Numbered from the stretch's first letter, positions 16,935-26,308 are shown. The stretch is DNA of 64,000 bases from Candidatus Melainabacteria bacterium (GCA_016716405.1 JADJWK010000004.1:1036619-1100618); one strand, 5' to 3'. Translations and numbers: made by a program. The notes: generated from the letters alone by a model not told the origin.

Positions 16935-18227
16935 TCAACGCTGGAATTTAATGACGTTATGGACGTTATCGATGGCATAGCGCCATTCCCCGAAAAATTC
17001 CTGACCCATGAGCGGATGCGGAATATTACCCTGATCGAGAACACTGATTCCAAAATTTCTCTTCTCTATCGGCCCCATTTTTATTCGAGATACGTTGAAA
17101 TGATAGGACTTCACGGTCCCGGCGATTCCTGTTGAGAAACCTTCTTCGGCACCGTCGGGGATACTGAGCCCGACCTGCTGGATATGCTTGCGATCCAGTA
17201 CGACTCCATGAGCGCCGGTATCGAAGAACATCGGAATCGGTTTGCCGTTTATCTCGACCTGCACGACCATCTCTTTGCCCTCCCGGTGGAAAGGCACCTC
17301 ATAACGATTGGCCTGCTTGTCATAAATGGACCCCGTGCTGGACCTGCCGCCGATCAGATCGTTGCGGACGAATCGTATCGTCCCCCTGGTACCGCTTTGC
17401 GCTGCCTCAATAGAATAGCGGAAGTCTCTGAAGAAAGTCTGCCCGAGAAGAGGCGCCCCACTCATTCGCTCCTGGACACCAATCGGAAAATTCTTGCGCT
17501 CGATCTGTCCGACCTTGACGCTGACATTCGTGGACCAGACGTCTACCGGCTCTCCTCCCACGCCCATGGCCTTGCCGATTGGCTCTCCCTTGGGAAGTGG
17601 AATTCCAAGCTGCTGGAGATGATTCTTGCCGAAAGAGCAGTTCTCCGCTCCGGTATCGAACATGATCTCGATAGGACGATTGTTCACATATGCCGTCACA
17701 TAAAGGTGCCCGCTATCCGGCTTGCGGTAGAAATCGACCCGGGACTCCGCAGGCAGAGAGGACAGATCACCCGGGCTCGAATGAGTGTTGACTATACCCA
17801 CTGGTTGAGTCGACGAGGATCTCTGCGGCCGGGCATTACGCCCAGGCGACCTGGTAGCTGCGTCCACCACAGACTGCAGATAAGCAGGATCGATCTTTCC
17901 CAGAGCCCTGGCAGCAAGCTGTGCGGGCTCGGAGCTGGGACCGAGCTGAATCGCGTAAGCGTAGAGCTTCTTGGCGGAAGCCCTGTCCCCCGCCTGGTCA
18001 TAACTGGCCCCCAGGAAATAATAGAGGCCAGGCTCTCTGGGATTGCTCTTCAGGGCACGGTTGAAAGCCTTGATCGCCTGCACGTATTTCTGCTGTTTGA
18101 ACAGCTTCACCCCCAGCTCGGTATCGGGATCGGCGGACCGGGCGGGCAGGGAAGCAAACAGGAGCAGGATCAGGACGGCTGAGGACAGAAACGCTGAAGA
18201 TACGAGGATGCCGCTCTTTTTGACCAC
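16935..18227 (-). CDS. Secreted TPR protein with two retropepsin-like lobes (paralogue 3)
   Basis: A 430-residue paralogue of the proteins at 13349 and 14600, encoded on the opposite strand. It has a signal peptide (hydrophobic to about residue 30, ending LPARSA), TPR-like repeats (about 35-110, LFKQQKYVQAIKAFNRAL), a Ser/Pro linker, and two retropepsin-like domains with MFDTGAENCSFG (Asp191) and FFDTGAHGVV (Asp336). The middle of the protein is longer than in the other two. It is followed by the WaaE-like gene. Confidence 0.85.
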   Translation of the reverse strand: MVKKSGILVSSAFLSSAVLILLLFASLPARSADPDTELGVKLFKQQKYVQAIKAFNRALKSNPREPGLYYFLGASYDQAGDRASAKKLYAYAIQLGPSSEPAQLAARALGKIDPAYLQSVVDAATRSPGRNARPQRSSSTQPVGIVNTHSSPGDLSSLPAESRVDFYRKPDSGHLYVTAYVNNRPIEIMFDTGAENCSFGKNHLQQLGIPLPKGEPIGKAMGVGGEPVDVWSTNVSVKVGQIERKNFPIGVQERMSGAPLLGQTFFRDFRYSIEAAQSGTRGTIRFVRNDLIGGRSSTGSIYDKQANRYEVPFHREGKEMVVQVEINGKPIPMFFDTGAHGVVLDRKHIQQVGLSIPDGAEEGFSTGIAGTVKSYHFNVSRIKMGPIEKRNFGISVLDQGNIPHPLMGQEFFGEWRYAIDNVHNVIKFQR

Positions 18228-18255
18228 AGAACAAACCTCCTCTATTCAGTATGCC

Positions 18256-19440
18256 TCACGCCCCCACCTCTGAAGCAATGATGTTTTTCTGGATCTCCGA
18301 GGTCCCTTCGCAGATTTCCATCACTTTGGCGTCTCTGTATAGCTTTTCCACAGGCTCGTCGGCGCTGATGCCAAGCGAACCGAAGATCTGCACAGCCTCG
18401 CTGCTGTGGACCCGGGCGGTCCGGGCGGCATAGAACTTGCACATGGCGGCGTGGCGGGGAAATTCCTCCGGAGCCTCATCCTTGCTCCAGGCGGCCCTGA
18501 GGGTGAGCAGCCTGGCTGCCGAGGACTCCGCCGATAGATCCGCGAGCTTCCATTGAATGGCTTGCAGGCGCCCGATGGCAGAGCCGAATTGCTCCCGGCT
18601 GTTGGCCCGGCCGACGCTCAATTTTACGGCAGCTTCGAGCAGCCCCACCGCAGAGGCCGCCACCAGGGTCTTGGAGATGTTATGGGCGAACTCGATCATC
18701 GAGGCGGTTTTGTCGTCGAGGTCCGCGGCAGTTTCCAGATCCCCCGGCTTCGGAAAGCCGAGGATACTCGATTCGCCGAGCTCGAGGGCAGCAAAATCGA
18801 TGTCGCAGGTGCGGGCGCTGCGCAATCCGAGCTTGTCGCGATGCGCTCCATGCTTGATCGCCTTGCTGCTTTCAGCCAGATCCACCAGGCAAAAAACCAG
18901 CTTCTCCTTGAATTTTCCCGAGACCACCGCCAGCTGGGCAAGATCGCCATTGACCACCCAGCTCTTGCGACCGCTCAAAACTACTTTGTCACCATCGACT
19001 TCAAGCTTGCTGGTCTGGGACCGGTAGTCGGAGCCGGCGTTCTCCTCGGCGATCGCCACGGCGCCAATCACCTCTCCCCGCGCAAGAAGCGGGAGGTAGC
19101 GAGACTTCTGGGTCTCGGTGCCGTACTTGTCGATCAGCTCGAGAGCTGCCGTATGAGCCGAGAAAGTAAGAGCCAACCCGGGGTCGACTTCGCCGAGGGC
19201 TTCCGCGAAAAGAGCCAGATCGACGAACTTGCCGCCCTTGCCGCCGTATTCGGTCGAGCAGCCGATGCCAAGAAAGCCTTTACTGCCCAGGGTGCCGAGG
19301 AGCTCTTTCAAAGCGGACAGACCGGCGGGGCTGGCCGCCTGCTTCTCCAGCTCCGGCGCTACCGGCCTGACGTGCTCATTCACGAAGGCACGATAGTTTT
19401 CAAGTAAGGACTCTTGCTCTGCGTTCAAAAAGGTGTTCAC
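18256..19440 (-). CDS. Acyl-CoA dehydrogenase
   Basis: A FAD-dependent acyl-CoA dehydrogenase of 394 residues. Seen are the N-terminal helical domain (VRPVAPELEKQA), the FAD loop region (AIAEENAGSDYRSQTSKLEV) and the C-terminal EICEGTSEIQKN, whose first Glu of EGT corresponds to the catalytic base in medium-chain enzymes. GTG at 19440 is chosen because GGGAGG stands five bases upstream and homology starts there; an ATG 57 bp further up lacks a ribosome-binding site. The substrate chain is unknown; no other beta-oxidation gene is nearby. Confidence 0.88.
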   Translation of the reverse strand: MNTFLNAEQESLLENYRAFVNEHVRPVAPELEKQAASPAGLSALKELLGTLGSKGFLGIGCSTEYGGKGGKFVDLALFAEALGEVDPGLALTFSAHTAALELIDKYGTETQKSRYLPLLARGEVIGAVAIAEENAGSDYRSQTSKLEVDGDKVVLSGRKSWVVNGDLAQLAVVSGKFKEKLVFCLVDLAESSKAIKHGAHRDKLGLRSARTCDIDFAALELGESSILGFPKPGDLETAADLDDKTASMIEFAHNISKTLVAASAVGLLEAAVKLSVGRANSREQFGSAIGRLQAIQWKLADLSAESSAARLLTLRAAWSKDEAPEEFPRHAAMCKFYAARTARVHSSEAVQIFGSLGISADEPVEKLYRDAKVMEICEGTSEIQKNIIASEVGA

Positions 19441-19530
19441 GACCGCCTCCCGGCTTGCGGAGAAAAGAGTACATTTTATCAATTTTGGAGTCGGCAAAAG
19501 GTTGTAAGGCCGGTGTTTTTGCTAAGCTTT

Positions 19531-19536
19531 TAGAAT
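19531..19536 (+). promoter_or_regulatory. TAGAAT -10-like box
   Basis: TAGAAT ends 16 nt before the ATG of the HEAT-repeat gene, in the gap shared with the divergent acyl-CoA dehydrogenase. A TTGTAA at about 19502 is too far (about 23 nt) to be a normal -35. Confidence 0.4.
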
Positions 19537-19552
19537 TCTCCGGGAGCCTCCC

Positions 19553-21355
19553 ATGTCCTTAATGCTTAAACTAGTGCGCAAATTGAAAGGCGCCTTCTCC
19601 GAAAAGCCCGAAGTCGTAGCCGATGATTTCGAGTTCGAGCACTTTCTCGTCTATCACGGACTGATTGGCACCAGCCCTCCGGATTCCCGGAACTTCAAAG
19701 ATGTGCGAGCAGACATAAAGCTGGCAGCCTCCAACCATTCTCCCTCGCAGATGGCGATCGCCCTGAAAGTGCCGCCGCTCTTCTGGGAAGACAAGCTCAA
19801 ATCGATCTTTCTCGAGCTCGAGGGCGAGCTTGGAAAAGAAGGACTCACCGCGCTTCTCGCTCCGAAACCGGCTGACGGAGACAGGCAAGCCGAATCGATG
19901 CCGCTCTTCCACCCGGACTGGCGCGTCCGGGCGAATGCCGCCGTAATGCTTGCCGGTTTCAATTGTGCCGGGGCCATCGATGAATTGACAGCCTCGCTTG
20001 ACGATACCGCCAGCAATACCATGCTCTCTTTCCCTCACCAGGCGTTCGCCCTCGGCAAGCTCGCCGGCGAAAGCGAGCAATGCCGGGAGAAAGCACGAGA
20101 GGCACTGGAGAAGTACCTGTTCGATTCCAATTCCTGGGTGAGGGTCGACGCCGCCGGCGCTCTGGCGGAAATCTGTCCGGAAGAGCCCGGAGAGACGCTC
20201 CTCGATGCGATTCTCGCGCCGCATACTCTCGCCGACTACACGGCAGTCGCCGTCGGCAGGCGGGTAAGAGCATGCAGGCTTCTCGAGGGCGGCGAAAAGG
20301 AGCAGGCTGCCGGCTGTGCCATCATATTCGGGGTCATCCATGCGGCCTCGGCGACTTTCCCGAACGAGATCGTTTTCGAGACCGGTGTAGGGGAATGCCT
20401 GCCCTCTCTGGTACGGCTTTTGAAAGAGAGACAGGACCCGATAAGAATCCGGGCCGCCCTCGCCCTCAAAGAATGGATCGAGAGCGGGGACAATCGAGAG
20501 TATCTCGATCATGATCCTGCCGAAGAGCTCGTCTACCTGGCCGATCTTGCCGAAAGCAACGAGCTCTCCGCCCTCATAGGCGAAGAGCTCGCCGGAGTCG
20601 AGAGCGTGGACGGATACCTTAGCCAGAACATGATCCGCAGCGCCATCGTGCTTGCCGGCAGACTGAAAGACGCAGGCTCGGCATCCCGGCTGACGGCCAT
20701 GCTGGAGCCGGATCACGGACTCCTGGGCGAAGCCCTGGACGCCCTGGCCCAGATCGAGCATCCGGAAGCGTCGAGCCGGCTTTTGAAGCTGGCTGCGCAC
20801 CTTGCCGACCCGGAAGAGCGGGCCTCCAGGGAGCCCAGCAAGCATCCCGTGCAGGAGCATGACCGGGACAGACAGAAAAGCAGGCTCTACTGGCAGACCT
20901 TGCGGACCATGGGAATGGCTCCCACAAGAGAGGTCCAGAAGTTTCTCCTGACCGCCTCCCGGGACTACTCAGCCGACAAGAGACAGGAGGCTCTCAGGTC
21001 CCTGGTCAAAGTAAGCGAGGTCCTGGACAGCCGCAACGGCAAGAGCCCCGATGACCGGATTCTGGATCGGATTGAAGAAAGCCTCAACGACAAGGCCCCG
21101 GAGATCAGGATCGAAGCCCTGAAAGGGCTGGCAAGCCTGGGCAGCATGAGAGATCCGGGGAAGATCTTGAAACTCGCCGATGCCAAAGAGGTTTCGGTGT
21201 CCAGACAGGCTCTCGAAACATTATCAGAACTTGCAAAGAAAGGTCACAAGAAACAAGTTGTCCAGGCAGTGGAGCAGAGACTGGCGGGCAGACTCGATGC
21301 TTATCAGAAAGAGAGATTAAACGGGCTGATTGCCAAGATCTCTATGATAATCTAG
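19553..21355 (+). CDS. HEAT-repeat protein
   Basis: A 600-residue soluble protein without signal peptide, made largely of paired helices in HEAT/PBS-lyase-like repeats (for example VRANAAVMLAGF, VRVDAAGALAEI, IRIRAALALKEW, IRIEALKGLASL). Such proteins act as protein-binding scaffolds. A Shine-Dalgarno sequence (cgggag) precedes the ATG. It is followed after 38 bp by the acidic single-pass membrane protein and may be cotranscribed with it. Specific function unknown. Confidence 0.75.
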   Translation: MSLMLKLVRKLKGAFSEKPEVVADDFEFEHFLVYHGLIGTSPPDSRNFKDVRADIKLAASNHSPSQMAIALKVPPLFWEDKLKSIFLELEGELGKEGLTALLAPKPADGDRQAESMPLFHPDWRVRANAAVMLAGFNCAGAIDELTASLDDTASNTMLSFPHQAFALGKLAGESEQCREKAREALEKYLFDSNSWVRVDAAGALAEICPEEPGETLLDAILAPHTLADYTAVAVGRRVRACRLLEGGEKEQAAGCAIIFGVIHAASATFPNEIVFETGVGECLPSLVRLLKERQDPIRIRAALALKEWIESGDNREYLDHDPAEELVYLADLAESNELSALIGEELAGVESVDGYLSQNMIRSAIVLAGRLKDAGSASRLTAMLEPDHGLLGEALDALAQIEHPEASSRLLKLAAHLADPEERASREPSKHPVQEHDRDRQKSRLYWQTLRTMGMAPTREVQKFLLTASRDYSADKRQEALRSLVKVSEVLDSRNGKSPDDRILDRIEESLNDKAPEIRIEALKGLASLGSMRDPGKILKLADAKEVSVSRQALETLSELAKKGHKKQVVQAVEQRLAGRLDAYQKERLNGLIAKISMII

Positions 21356-21388
21356 GAGTGTTGGATTACACCCGTCTAATCTAGGAGT
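21348..21388 (+). repeat. Direct repeat TAATCTAGGAGT spanning a stop codon and a ribosome-binding site
   Basis: The 12-mer occurs at 21348-21359, where it contains the TAG stop of the HEAT-repeat gene, and again at 21377-21388, where its GGAG serves as the ribosome-binding site for the GTG at 21394. It looks like a short tandem duplication of a junction sequence. Confidence 0.6.
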
Positions 21389-21393
21389 CGGCG

Positions 21394-22245
21394 GTGACCT
21401 CCGAAGAAGACCAGGTCGATAAGTCGAAAGAGAAGGACAGCGAGAGTTCTTCGTCCGGCGCTGAAAGCGCTGTATCCGGCGCCGCAAGCGCTGCGCCCGA
21501 TACTGAACCGGATTCTGAACCGGAATCTGAACCGGAATCCAAGCCGGAATCCGATGAGAAATCCGGAGACTCTATCGAAGAATACAAAGACAGCCCGGAA
21601 GAAATTGAAGACAGGAACGACACCAGGGGTGACACCACCGGTAATGCCGACGCCAGAAGTCACGCCAACAGGCTTCTCGATACCATCCTTGATGAGCCTG
21701 CTCCTCAAGCTTCGCGCCAATTCCGCCACCATATGGCTTACGATCTCCTGCTCGCCCTGGGGCTGCTCGTGGCGGTGGGGGGCTTCACCACCGGGATGAT
21801 GAAGATATACATCACCCACATGGCCAAACAGAGCATCACCCAGGGCAATTACAAAGCGGCGATCAATATACTCAAACGCAATCCCGTACCGGAGTTCTTC
21901 TCCGGCTCCGGTACCGCCGACGACGCTCCGCAAGAGCTGCTCAACCGGGCTCTCTACCTGGACGCCATGGACAAGCTTGACAACGACAAGAACGACCAGT
22001 CCGCACTCAAACAGCTGGAGCAGATCACTCCCGGCTCTCAGTATTTCAACGTCGCCCAGGAGATTCTCAAGGCTCGCACGCCGGCTTCCAGCCTCCAGCT
22101 CGAAGGCGGCGCCTCCCAGTACACCAGGCACCAGGAAAGCGTCCAGGCGCCTGACAATAGTGCGCTTTTCAAAGAAACAAACAGCGGATCTACCCCGGAT
22201 AAGGCCGTGGATCAGGCTGTCGAAGAGAATCCGGCCAACAACTGA
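21394..22245 (+). CDS. Single-pass membrane protein with acidic N-terminal region
   Basis: A 283-residue protein of unknown family. Residues 1-95 are very rich in E, S, D, K and P with a short repeat of the ESEPES type; one membrane helix follows (about 118-140, LLLALGLLVAVGGFTTGMM), then a periplasmic or cytoplasmic helical domain (about 145-235) that resembles a TPR-like pair, and a polar tail. The start is GTG with GGAG 8 nt upstream. Confidence 0.65.
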   Translation: MTSEEDQVDKSKEKDSESSSSGAESAVSGAASAAPDTEPDSEPESEPESKPESDEKSGDSIEEYKDSPEEIEDRNDTRGDTTGNADARSHANRLLDTILDEPAPQASRQFRHHMAYDLLLALGLLVAVGGFTTGMMKIYITHMAKQSITQGNYKAAINILKRNPVPEFFSGSGTADDAPQELLNRALYLDAMDKLDNDKNDQSALKQLEQITPGSQYFNVAQEILKARTPASSLQLEGGASQYTRHQESVQAPDNSALFKETNSGSTPDKAVDQAVEENPANN

Positions 22246-22392
22246 TCGTCCCGACTCAGCCTCTCAAATCATAAGTTGCGATTCATGAACGCATGAGCGT
22301 TTATCATGCAGACTTTGGCTCGAAGCGATAAACTCACTGTTTCGCAAGAACAAGATATATACAACGGAATCACATACAACCGGAGAATCAAT

Positions 22393-23028
22393 ATGCTCAA
22401 AAGAAGTCTCTGCCTCAATGCGATCCTGGCATCGGCCCTTGTCGCGTCCATGCTTGCCGGTTGCGGAACCGGCTCGGGCGGAAGCGAGAGCCCAGTGGTG
22501 ACGCCCCAGGGAACCATGGAGCTGGAAAGACTGAAAGTGGGCATCCCCGAGCAGACCCTCGAAAAAGCAGTGATCACCTTCGAGCTCGACGAGAACCCGC
22601 TTTCTCGGGTCGGCGGCAAAACACAGTATTTGAGCCGCACAAGAGACAAGAAAAACGGCAAATACTTGCTTCATTGCAACAAAGGAAACTGCTTCCAGAT
22701 CCAGGCCCTCTATACAGATAAGCCGATCACCAAAGAAGAAGCCATGGAAGTGATCAAGACACTGCTGCCTGAAGGCGCCCCGGAGCAATCCAGGATGGAA
22801 GAAACCAAGGAGCCAGACAGCGACAACAAGATCGAGCGTTATTACTTCGGCGAGGACTACATGGCCGACATGGTCTTCCCGGGAGCCGACGGCACCGAGG
22901 TGCAGATCGTTACAGTGTATGACCTGCCGAAATTCAGAGCCTACATAAGCCCTGACAAGTCCGCAGTCTCCGAGGAAAGTGGAGAGGCGGCAAAAGAGGA
23001 GCCCAAGAAAGAGGCGGCAGGCGAATAA
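22393..23028 (+). CDS. Lipoprotein of unknown function
   Basis: A 211-residue lipoprotein precursor: a basic N-terminus, hydrophobic stretch and lipobox SMLAGC, so the mature protein would be acylated on the Cys and anchored in a membrane. The mature part (PVVTPQGTMELERLKVGIPEQ) has mixed alpha/beta character and an acidic, Lys-rich tail. ATG at 22393 is favoured over an in-frame ATG at 22306 because it gives the lipoprotein signal and has ggag eight bases upstream. No family recognised. Confidence 0.7.
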   Translation: MLKRSLCLNAILASALVASMLAGCGTGSGGSESPVVTPQGTMELERLKVGIPEQTLEKAVITFELDENPLSRVGGKTQYLSRTRDKKNGKYLLHCNKGNCFQIQALYTDKPITKEEAMEVIKTLLPEGAPEQSRMEETKEPDSDNKIERYYFGEDYMADMVFPGADGTEVQIVTVYDLPKFRAYISPDKSAVSEESGEAAKEEPKKEAAGE

Positions 23029-23058
23029 GCCGAAAACCTCACATACAACGATCATCGC

Positions 23059-23093
23059 GCAGCCGGCCTGAAATCAGGCCGGCTGCCGTTCTT
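23059..23093 (+). terminator. Rho-independent terminator
   Basis: A perfect inverted repeat of 13 bp (GCAGCCGGCCTGA and TCAGGCCGGCTGC) separated by two bases, followed by CGTTCTT. It lies 30 bp after the lipoprotein gene and 70 bp before the acyltransferase gene. Confidence 0.85.
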
Positions 23094-23143
23094 AACCTCC
23101 AGTAATCCGGTTTCCAGGAGAACCTGATATGCTCTCAGCTGTT

Positions 23144-23149
23144 TAGAAT
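23144..23149 (+). promoter_or_regulatory. TAGAAT -10-like box
   Basis: CTGTTTAGAATC precedes the GTG start of the MBOAT gene by 12 nt; the same 12-mer context occurs before the methyltransferase-ABC gene at 48768. It follows the terminator directly, so a new transcript probably begins here. Confidence 0.45.
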
Positions 23150-23161
23150 CAGGAAATAAGC

Positions 23162-24583
23162 GTGTTATTCACCTCGGTATCATTCTTATTCGTGTTTCTG
23201 CCCATCGTGCTGGGGATCTATTTCATCCTCAAAGGCACCCTGGCAAGAAACCTCCTGCTTCTTGCCAGCAGCCTTCTCTTCTATGCCTGGGGCGAACAGC
23301 AATTCGCGGTCATGCTCTCCTGCGTGATTGTGAACTATATCTCGGCGCTGCTCATCGACAGGACCGAAGACAGAGGCCGCGCCCGTATACTGCTTGCCGC
23401 CTGCGTAGCCGTCAATCTCGGCGCCCTGGCCTGGTACAAGTATGCAGGATTCGCGATCACCAATCTGGACGTGCTACTCGAGAAGCTCTCGCTGAAAGCG
23501 CTCACTGTTCCGGAAGTGATCCTGCCCCTGGGCATCTCCTTCTACATATTCCACTCCATCTCTTATGTGGTCGACGTCTACAGAAAAGTAGCCACGGCCC
23601 AGAAAGATCCGATCAAGCTAGGGCTCTACATAAGCTTTTTCCCTCAGCTCATCGCCGGTCCCATCGTGCGCTATCACGAGATCTCGGACCAGCTCAGCAA
23701 GCGTATCTGCACCGCCGAGAAATTCTCCTGGGGGGTGAGACGCTTTGTTGTCGGGCTCTCGAAAAAAATGCTCATCGCCAATTCCCTGGCGGTCCCCACC
23801 GATCTGATCTTCGCCATCCCACCCGAGCAGCTCACCTGGCAAACCGCCTGGCTGGGCGCCATCTGCTACACATTCCAGATCTATTTCGACTTCTCCGGAT
23901 ACTCCGATATGGCAATCGGTCTGGCGGCCATCTTCGGCTTTCGCTTTCCGGAGAATTTCAACTACCCGTATATAGCCAGATCGATCAGAGAGTTCTGGCA
24001 GCGCTGGCATATGTCGCTATCCAACTGGTTTCGCGACTATCTCTATATCCCTCTGGGAGGCAATCGACACGGCACGGCTAGAACCTGCGTCAATCTCGCC
24101 ACGGTCTTTTTCCTCTGCGGACTCTGGCACGGTGCCAGCTTCAACTTCATAATCTGGGGTCTCTACCACGGCGCTTTCCTTGGTCTCGAGCGGGTTCTCT
24201 CACCCCGGATCAAGTTCACGATCCCGCGTCCGGTAAAACATTTCTATGCACTACTGGTGGTGATGATCGGCTGGGTGTTTTTCCGAGCCGAGACCCTGCC
24301 GCAAGCCCTGGGCTTTCTCAGGGCGATGTTCGGCAATGCCCAGGGAGACGGCGTCTACTACAACTACGCGCTCTATCTCGACGCCCAGCTCGCCTTTTTC
24401 CTGGTGGTGGCTGCGCTTGCCTCCATGCCTGTTCGCAAGCTGGCTATATCGATTATGCAGAATATTCCCCAGGCAACCGTCAGGCTTGCCGCCCGGGGCG
24501 CCTACGTAGCCGCTCTCTTCACCCTGTCTCTGGCAGAGATTGCAGCCGGTACCTACAATCCCTTCATCTATTTTCGTTTTTGA
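23162..24583 (+). CDS. MBOAT-family O-acyltransferase (AlgI-like)
   Basis: A 473-residue membrane-bound O-acyltransferase with about ten helices. FPQLIAGPIVRY, FWQRWHMSLSNWFRDYLYIP and CGLWHGASFNFIIWGLYHG are the family motifs; the His in LWHG is the expected catalytic residue. Members move acetyl groups across the membrane for O-acetylation of alginate, cellulose or other polysaccharides. The start is GTG with agga upstream. The AlgJ/AlgX-like gene begins one base after the stop, so the two form an operon and likely act together on an exported polysaccharide. Confidence 0.9.
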   Translation: MLFTSVSFLFVFLPIVLGIYFILKGTLARNLLLLASSLLFYAWGEQQFAVMLSCVIVNYISALLIDRTEDRGRARILLAACVAVNLGALAWYKYAGFAITNLDVLLEKLSLKALTVPEVILPLGISFYIFHSISYVVDVYRKVATAQKDPIKLGLYISFFPQLIAGPIVRYHEISDQLSKRICTAEKFSWGVRRFVVGLSKKMLIANSLAVPTDLIFAIPPEQLTWQTAWLGAICYTFQIYFDFSGYSDMAIGLAAIFGFRFPENFNYPYIARSIREFWQRWHMSLSNWFRDYLYIPLGGNRHGTARTCVNLATVFFLCGLWHGASFNFIIWGLYHGAFLGLERVLSPRIKFTIPRPVKHFYALLVVMIGWVFFRAETLPQALGFLRAMFGNAQGDGVYYNYALYLDAQLAFFLVVAALASMPVRKLAISIMQNIPQATVRLAARGAYVAALFTLSLAEIAAGTYNPFIYFRF

Positions 24584-24584
24584 G

Positions 24585-25703
24585 ATGTACAGTATCACCC
24601 AATACATCCTGGTCTTTATTACAGCTTCGGTGCTCTCGGTATTCTGCGGGCTGTCTCTCATTCCCCATGAGGTCAGGCATCTGGAAGCAGAGCAACGCCT
24701 CTCCAATCCGCTTCCATCCCTTCCGGACGACCCGACTCAGATACCCCGTTTCGCCTCCGCCTTCGACGCTTATCTTTCCGACAACATGCCGATGCGATCG
24801 CAGCTGGTGGCACTGCGCAATCTCGCCCGCTTGAGGCTGTTCAACGCCACGGACTCGAATCGCGTAGTGATGGGCGCAGACGGCTGGCTCTTTCTCGGGG
24901 GAACAAGCATCACCTACTTCAGAAATGCTTTCCCATACACGGATGACTCCCTCAAAGCCTGGACAGGAGCGTTTGCAAAAAGACAGCAGTGGCTGGCTCA
25001 GCGCGGTGTTCCCTATCTGCTGGTCCTCGCCCCCAATAAAGAGACCATCTACAAGGAGTACTTCCCTTCTCGCTACAACAAAGTACGCCCCGACTCGCGC
25101 TGCGATCAGTTTGTCGAAGCCGTCAAGAATACCGACCTGGCCGTCCTGGACCTTCGTGAGCCTTTGTTATCGAACAGCAGGAAAGACCACCTGCTCTACT
25201 TCAGGACAGATACGCACTGGAATGACCGGGGCGCTCTCCTGGCCGCCGGCGAGATCCTCAAGCAAGCCTCCGCCAGGCTACCATCCATCAGGCCGGCAGC
25301 GCCCGCGGTCCGCTTCGAGAATACCGCCGGCTACTCCGGCGATCTCGCCCGCATGCTCGATCTCGAACAAATTCTCAAAGAGCCGGAAGAAAAGGCACGG
25401 ATCATCGAGGCGCGATCCCGGGTTCTTATCGACGAGAGCATGACCGGCAAGGTCTCCCCGGAAGGAGGCGTGCGGCGGCTGATCTCCACCACCGGTGATG
25501 CCAGCCAGCCCCGAGCCCTTATCCTGCGCGATTCTTTCACCACCGCCGTGCAACCGCTCCTCTCCGAGCGCTTCAGCGAAGCTGTCTACTGCTGGCAGCA
25601 TGACCTGCCTGCCGCCCTCGTGGAAAAGACCAGACCTGACATAGTGATCGAGATACTATGCGAGCGCTTTCTCATGGACAAAGAGCCACAAAACGAATTT
25701 TAG
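24585..25703 (+). CDS. AlgJ/AlgX-like SGNH-type acetyltransferase partner
   Basis: A 372-residue protein with one N-terminal membrane anchor (about 5-24) and an extracytoplasmic domain of the AlgJ/AlgX (DHHW) class. GADGWLFLGG, PNKETIYKEYFPSRY and RTDTHWNDRGA are seen; the last holds the Asp-x-His pair needed for acetyl transfer, and ILRDSFTT near the end likely carries the catalytic Ser. With the MBOAT upstream it would transfer the acetyl group to a glycan outside the inner membrane. ATG at 24585 is chosen because it follows the upstream stop directly. Confidence 0.85.
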   Translation: MYSITQYILVFITASVLSVFCGLSLIPHEVRHLEAEQRLSNPLPSLPDDPTQIPRFASAFDAYLSDNMPMRSQLVALRNLARLRLFNATDSNRVVMGADGWLFLGGTSITYFRNAFPYTDDSLKAWTGAFAKRQQWLAQRGVPYLLVLAPNKETIYKEYFPSRYNKVRPDSRCDQFVEAVKNTDLAVLDLREPLLSNSRKDHLLYFRTDTHWNDRGALLAAGEILKQASARLPSIRPAAPAVRFENTAGYSGDLARMLDLEQILKEPEEKARIIEARSRVLIDESMTGKVSPEGGVRRLISTTGDASQPRALILRDSFTTAVQPLLSERFSEAVYCWQHDLPAALVEKTRPDIVIEILCERFLMDKEPQNEF

Positions 25704-25724
25704 TCTGTGCTCTGACTCGTCAGT

Positions 25725-26107
25725 CTATTCGACCACGAACTCTTTGTAAGCCTCGGCGGTCAGAGCAGCGCCCAGCTCGCCCTGATCGTCCATTCTCACC
25801 TTGATCATCCAGCCTTTGCCGTAACAATCCAGGTTGACCAGCTCGGGCTCGGACATGAGCTGCTCGTTGACTTCGAGAATTTCGCCGGATAGCGGCATAT
25901 AGAGATCCGAGACCGACTTGACCGACTCGATCACACCGAATTTCTGCTCGATCTTGAGCTTGTCGCCGACATTGGGGAGCTCGACATAGGTGACGTCGCC
26001 CAGCTGATCCGCCGCGAATGCGGTGACGCCGATAATCGCTACGTCGCCTTCTACCTTTATATACTCGTGGGTTTTACATATTTGAGCTCTTGTGGATAAG
26101 CAAGCAT
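25725..26107 (-). CDS. gcvH: Glycine cleavage system H protein, with one-base frameshift
   Basis: GcvH carries the lipoyl arm that shuttles aminomethyl groups between the P and T proteins. The lipoyl lysine is in GVIESVKSVSDLY. The normal N-terminus (MLAYPQELKYVK) starts at ATG 26107 with GGGAGA just upstream, but it is in a different frame from THEYIKVEGD onward. The break is the run TTTT (AAAA on the coding strand) at 26072-26075; one more base would give a normal 127-residue protein. Read literally, only a chimeric frame from 26237 is open. It lies 285 bp downstream of gcvT on the same strand; gcvP is not in the window. Confidence 0.9.
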
Positions 26108-26308
26108 AGTATCTCCCATTCTTTGAAACCCCCGGCGCAGTCAGGATCCTGCGGCGCTTATGATATGCGTCGCTTGTGATTCTATCAATCCGGCAGGCGT
26201 TGCGATCAATCTTCTTTACCCAAGAATCTACTGACATCCCTCTAATTGTTCTGACGCCCCGGTAGTGCCTTACACGCCCGAGCCGATACCAGAAAGAAAG
26301 GCAACATT

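Noticed and set aside
17184..18182. Plus-strand frame of 332 codons opposite the protease-like paralogue 3
   Set aside because: Antisense shadow; the minus-strand protein has a signal peptide, TPRs and two DTG motifs.
19571..20860. Minus-strand frame of 429 codons opposite the HEAT-repeat gene
   Set aside because: Low-complexity Gly/Arg-rich translation, no start signal, and the plus strand has clear helical repeats.
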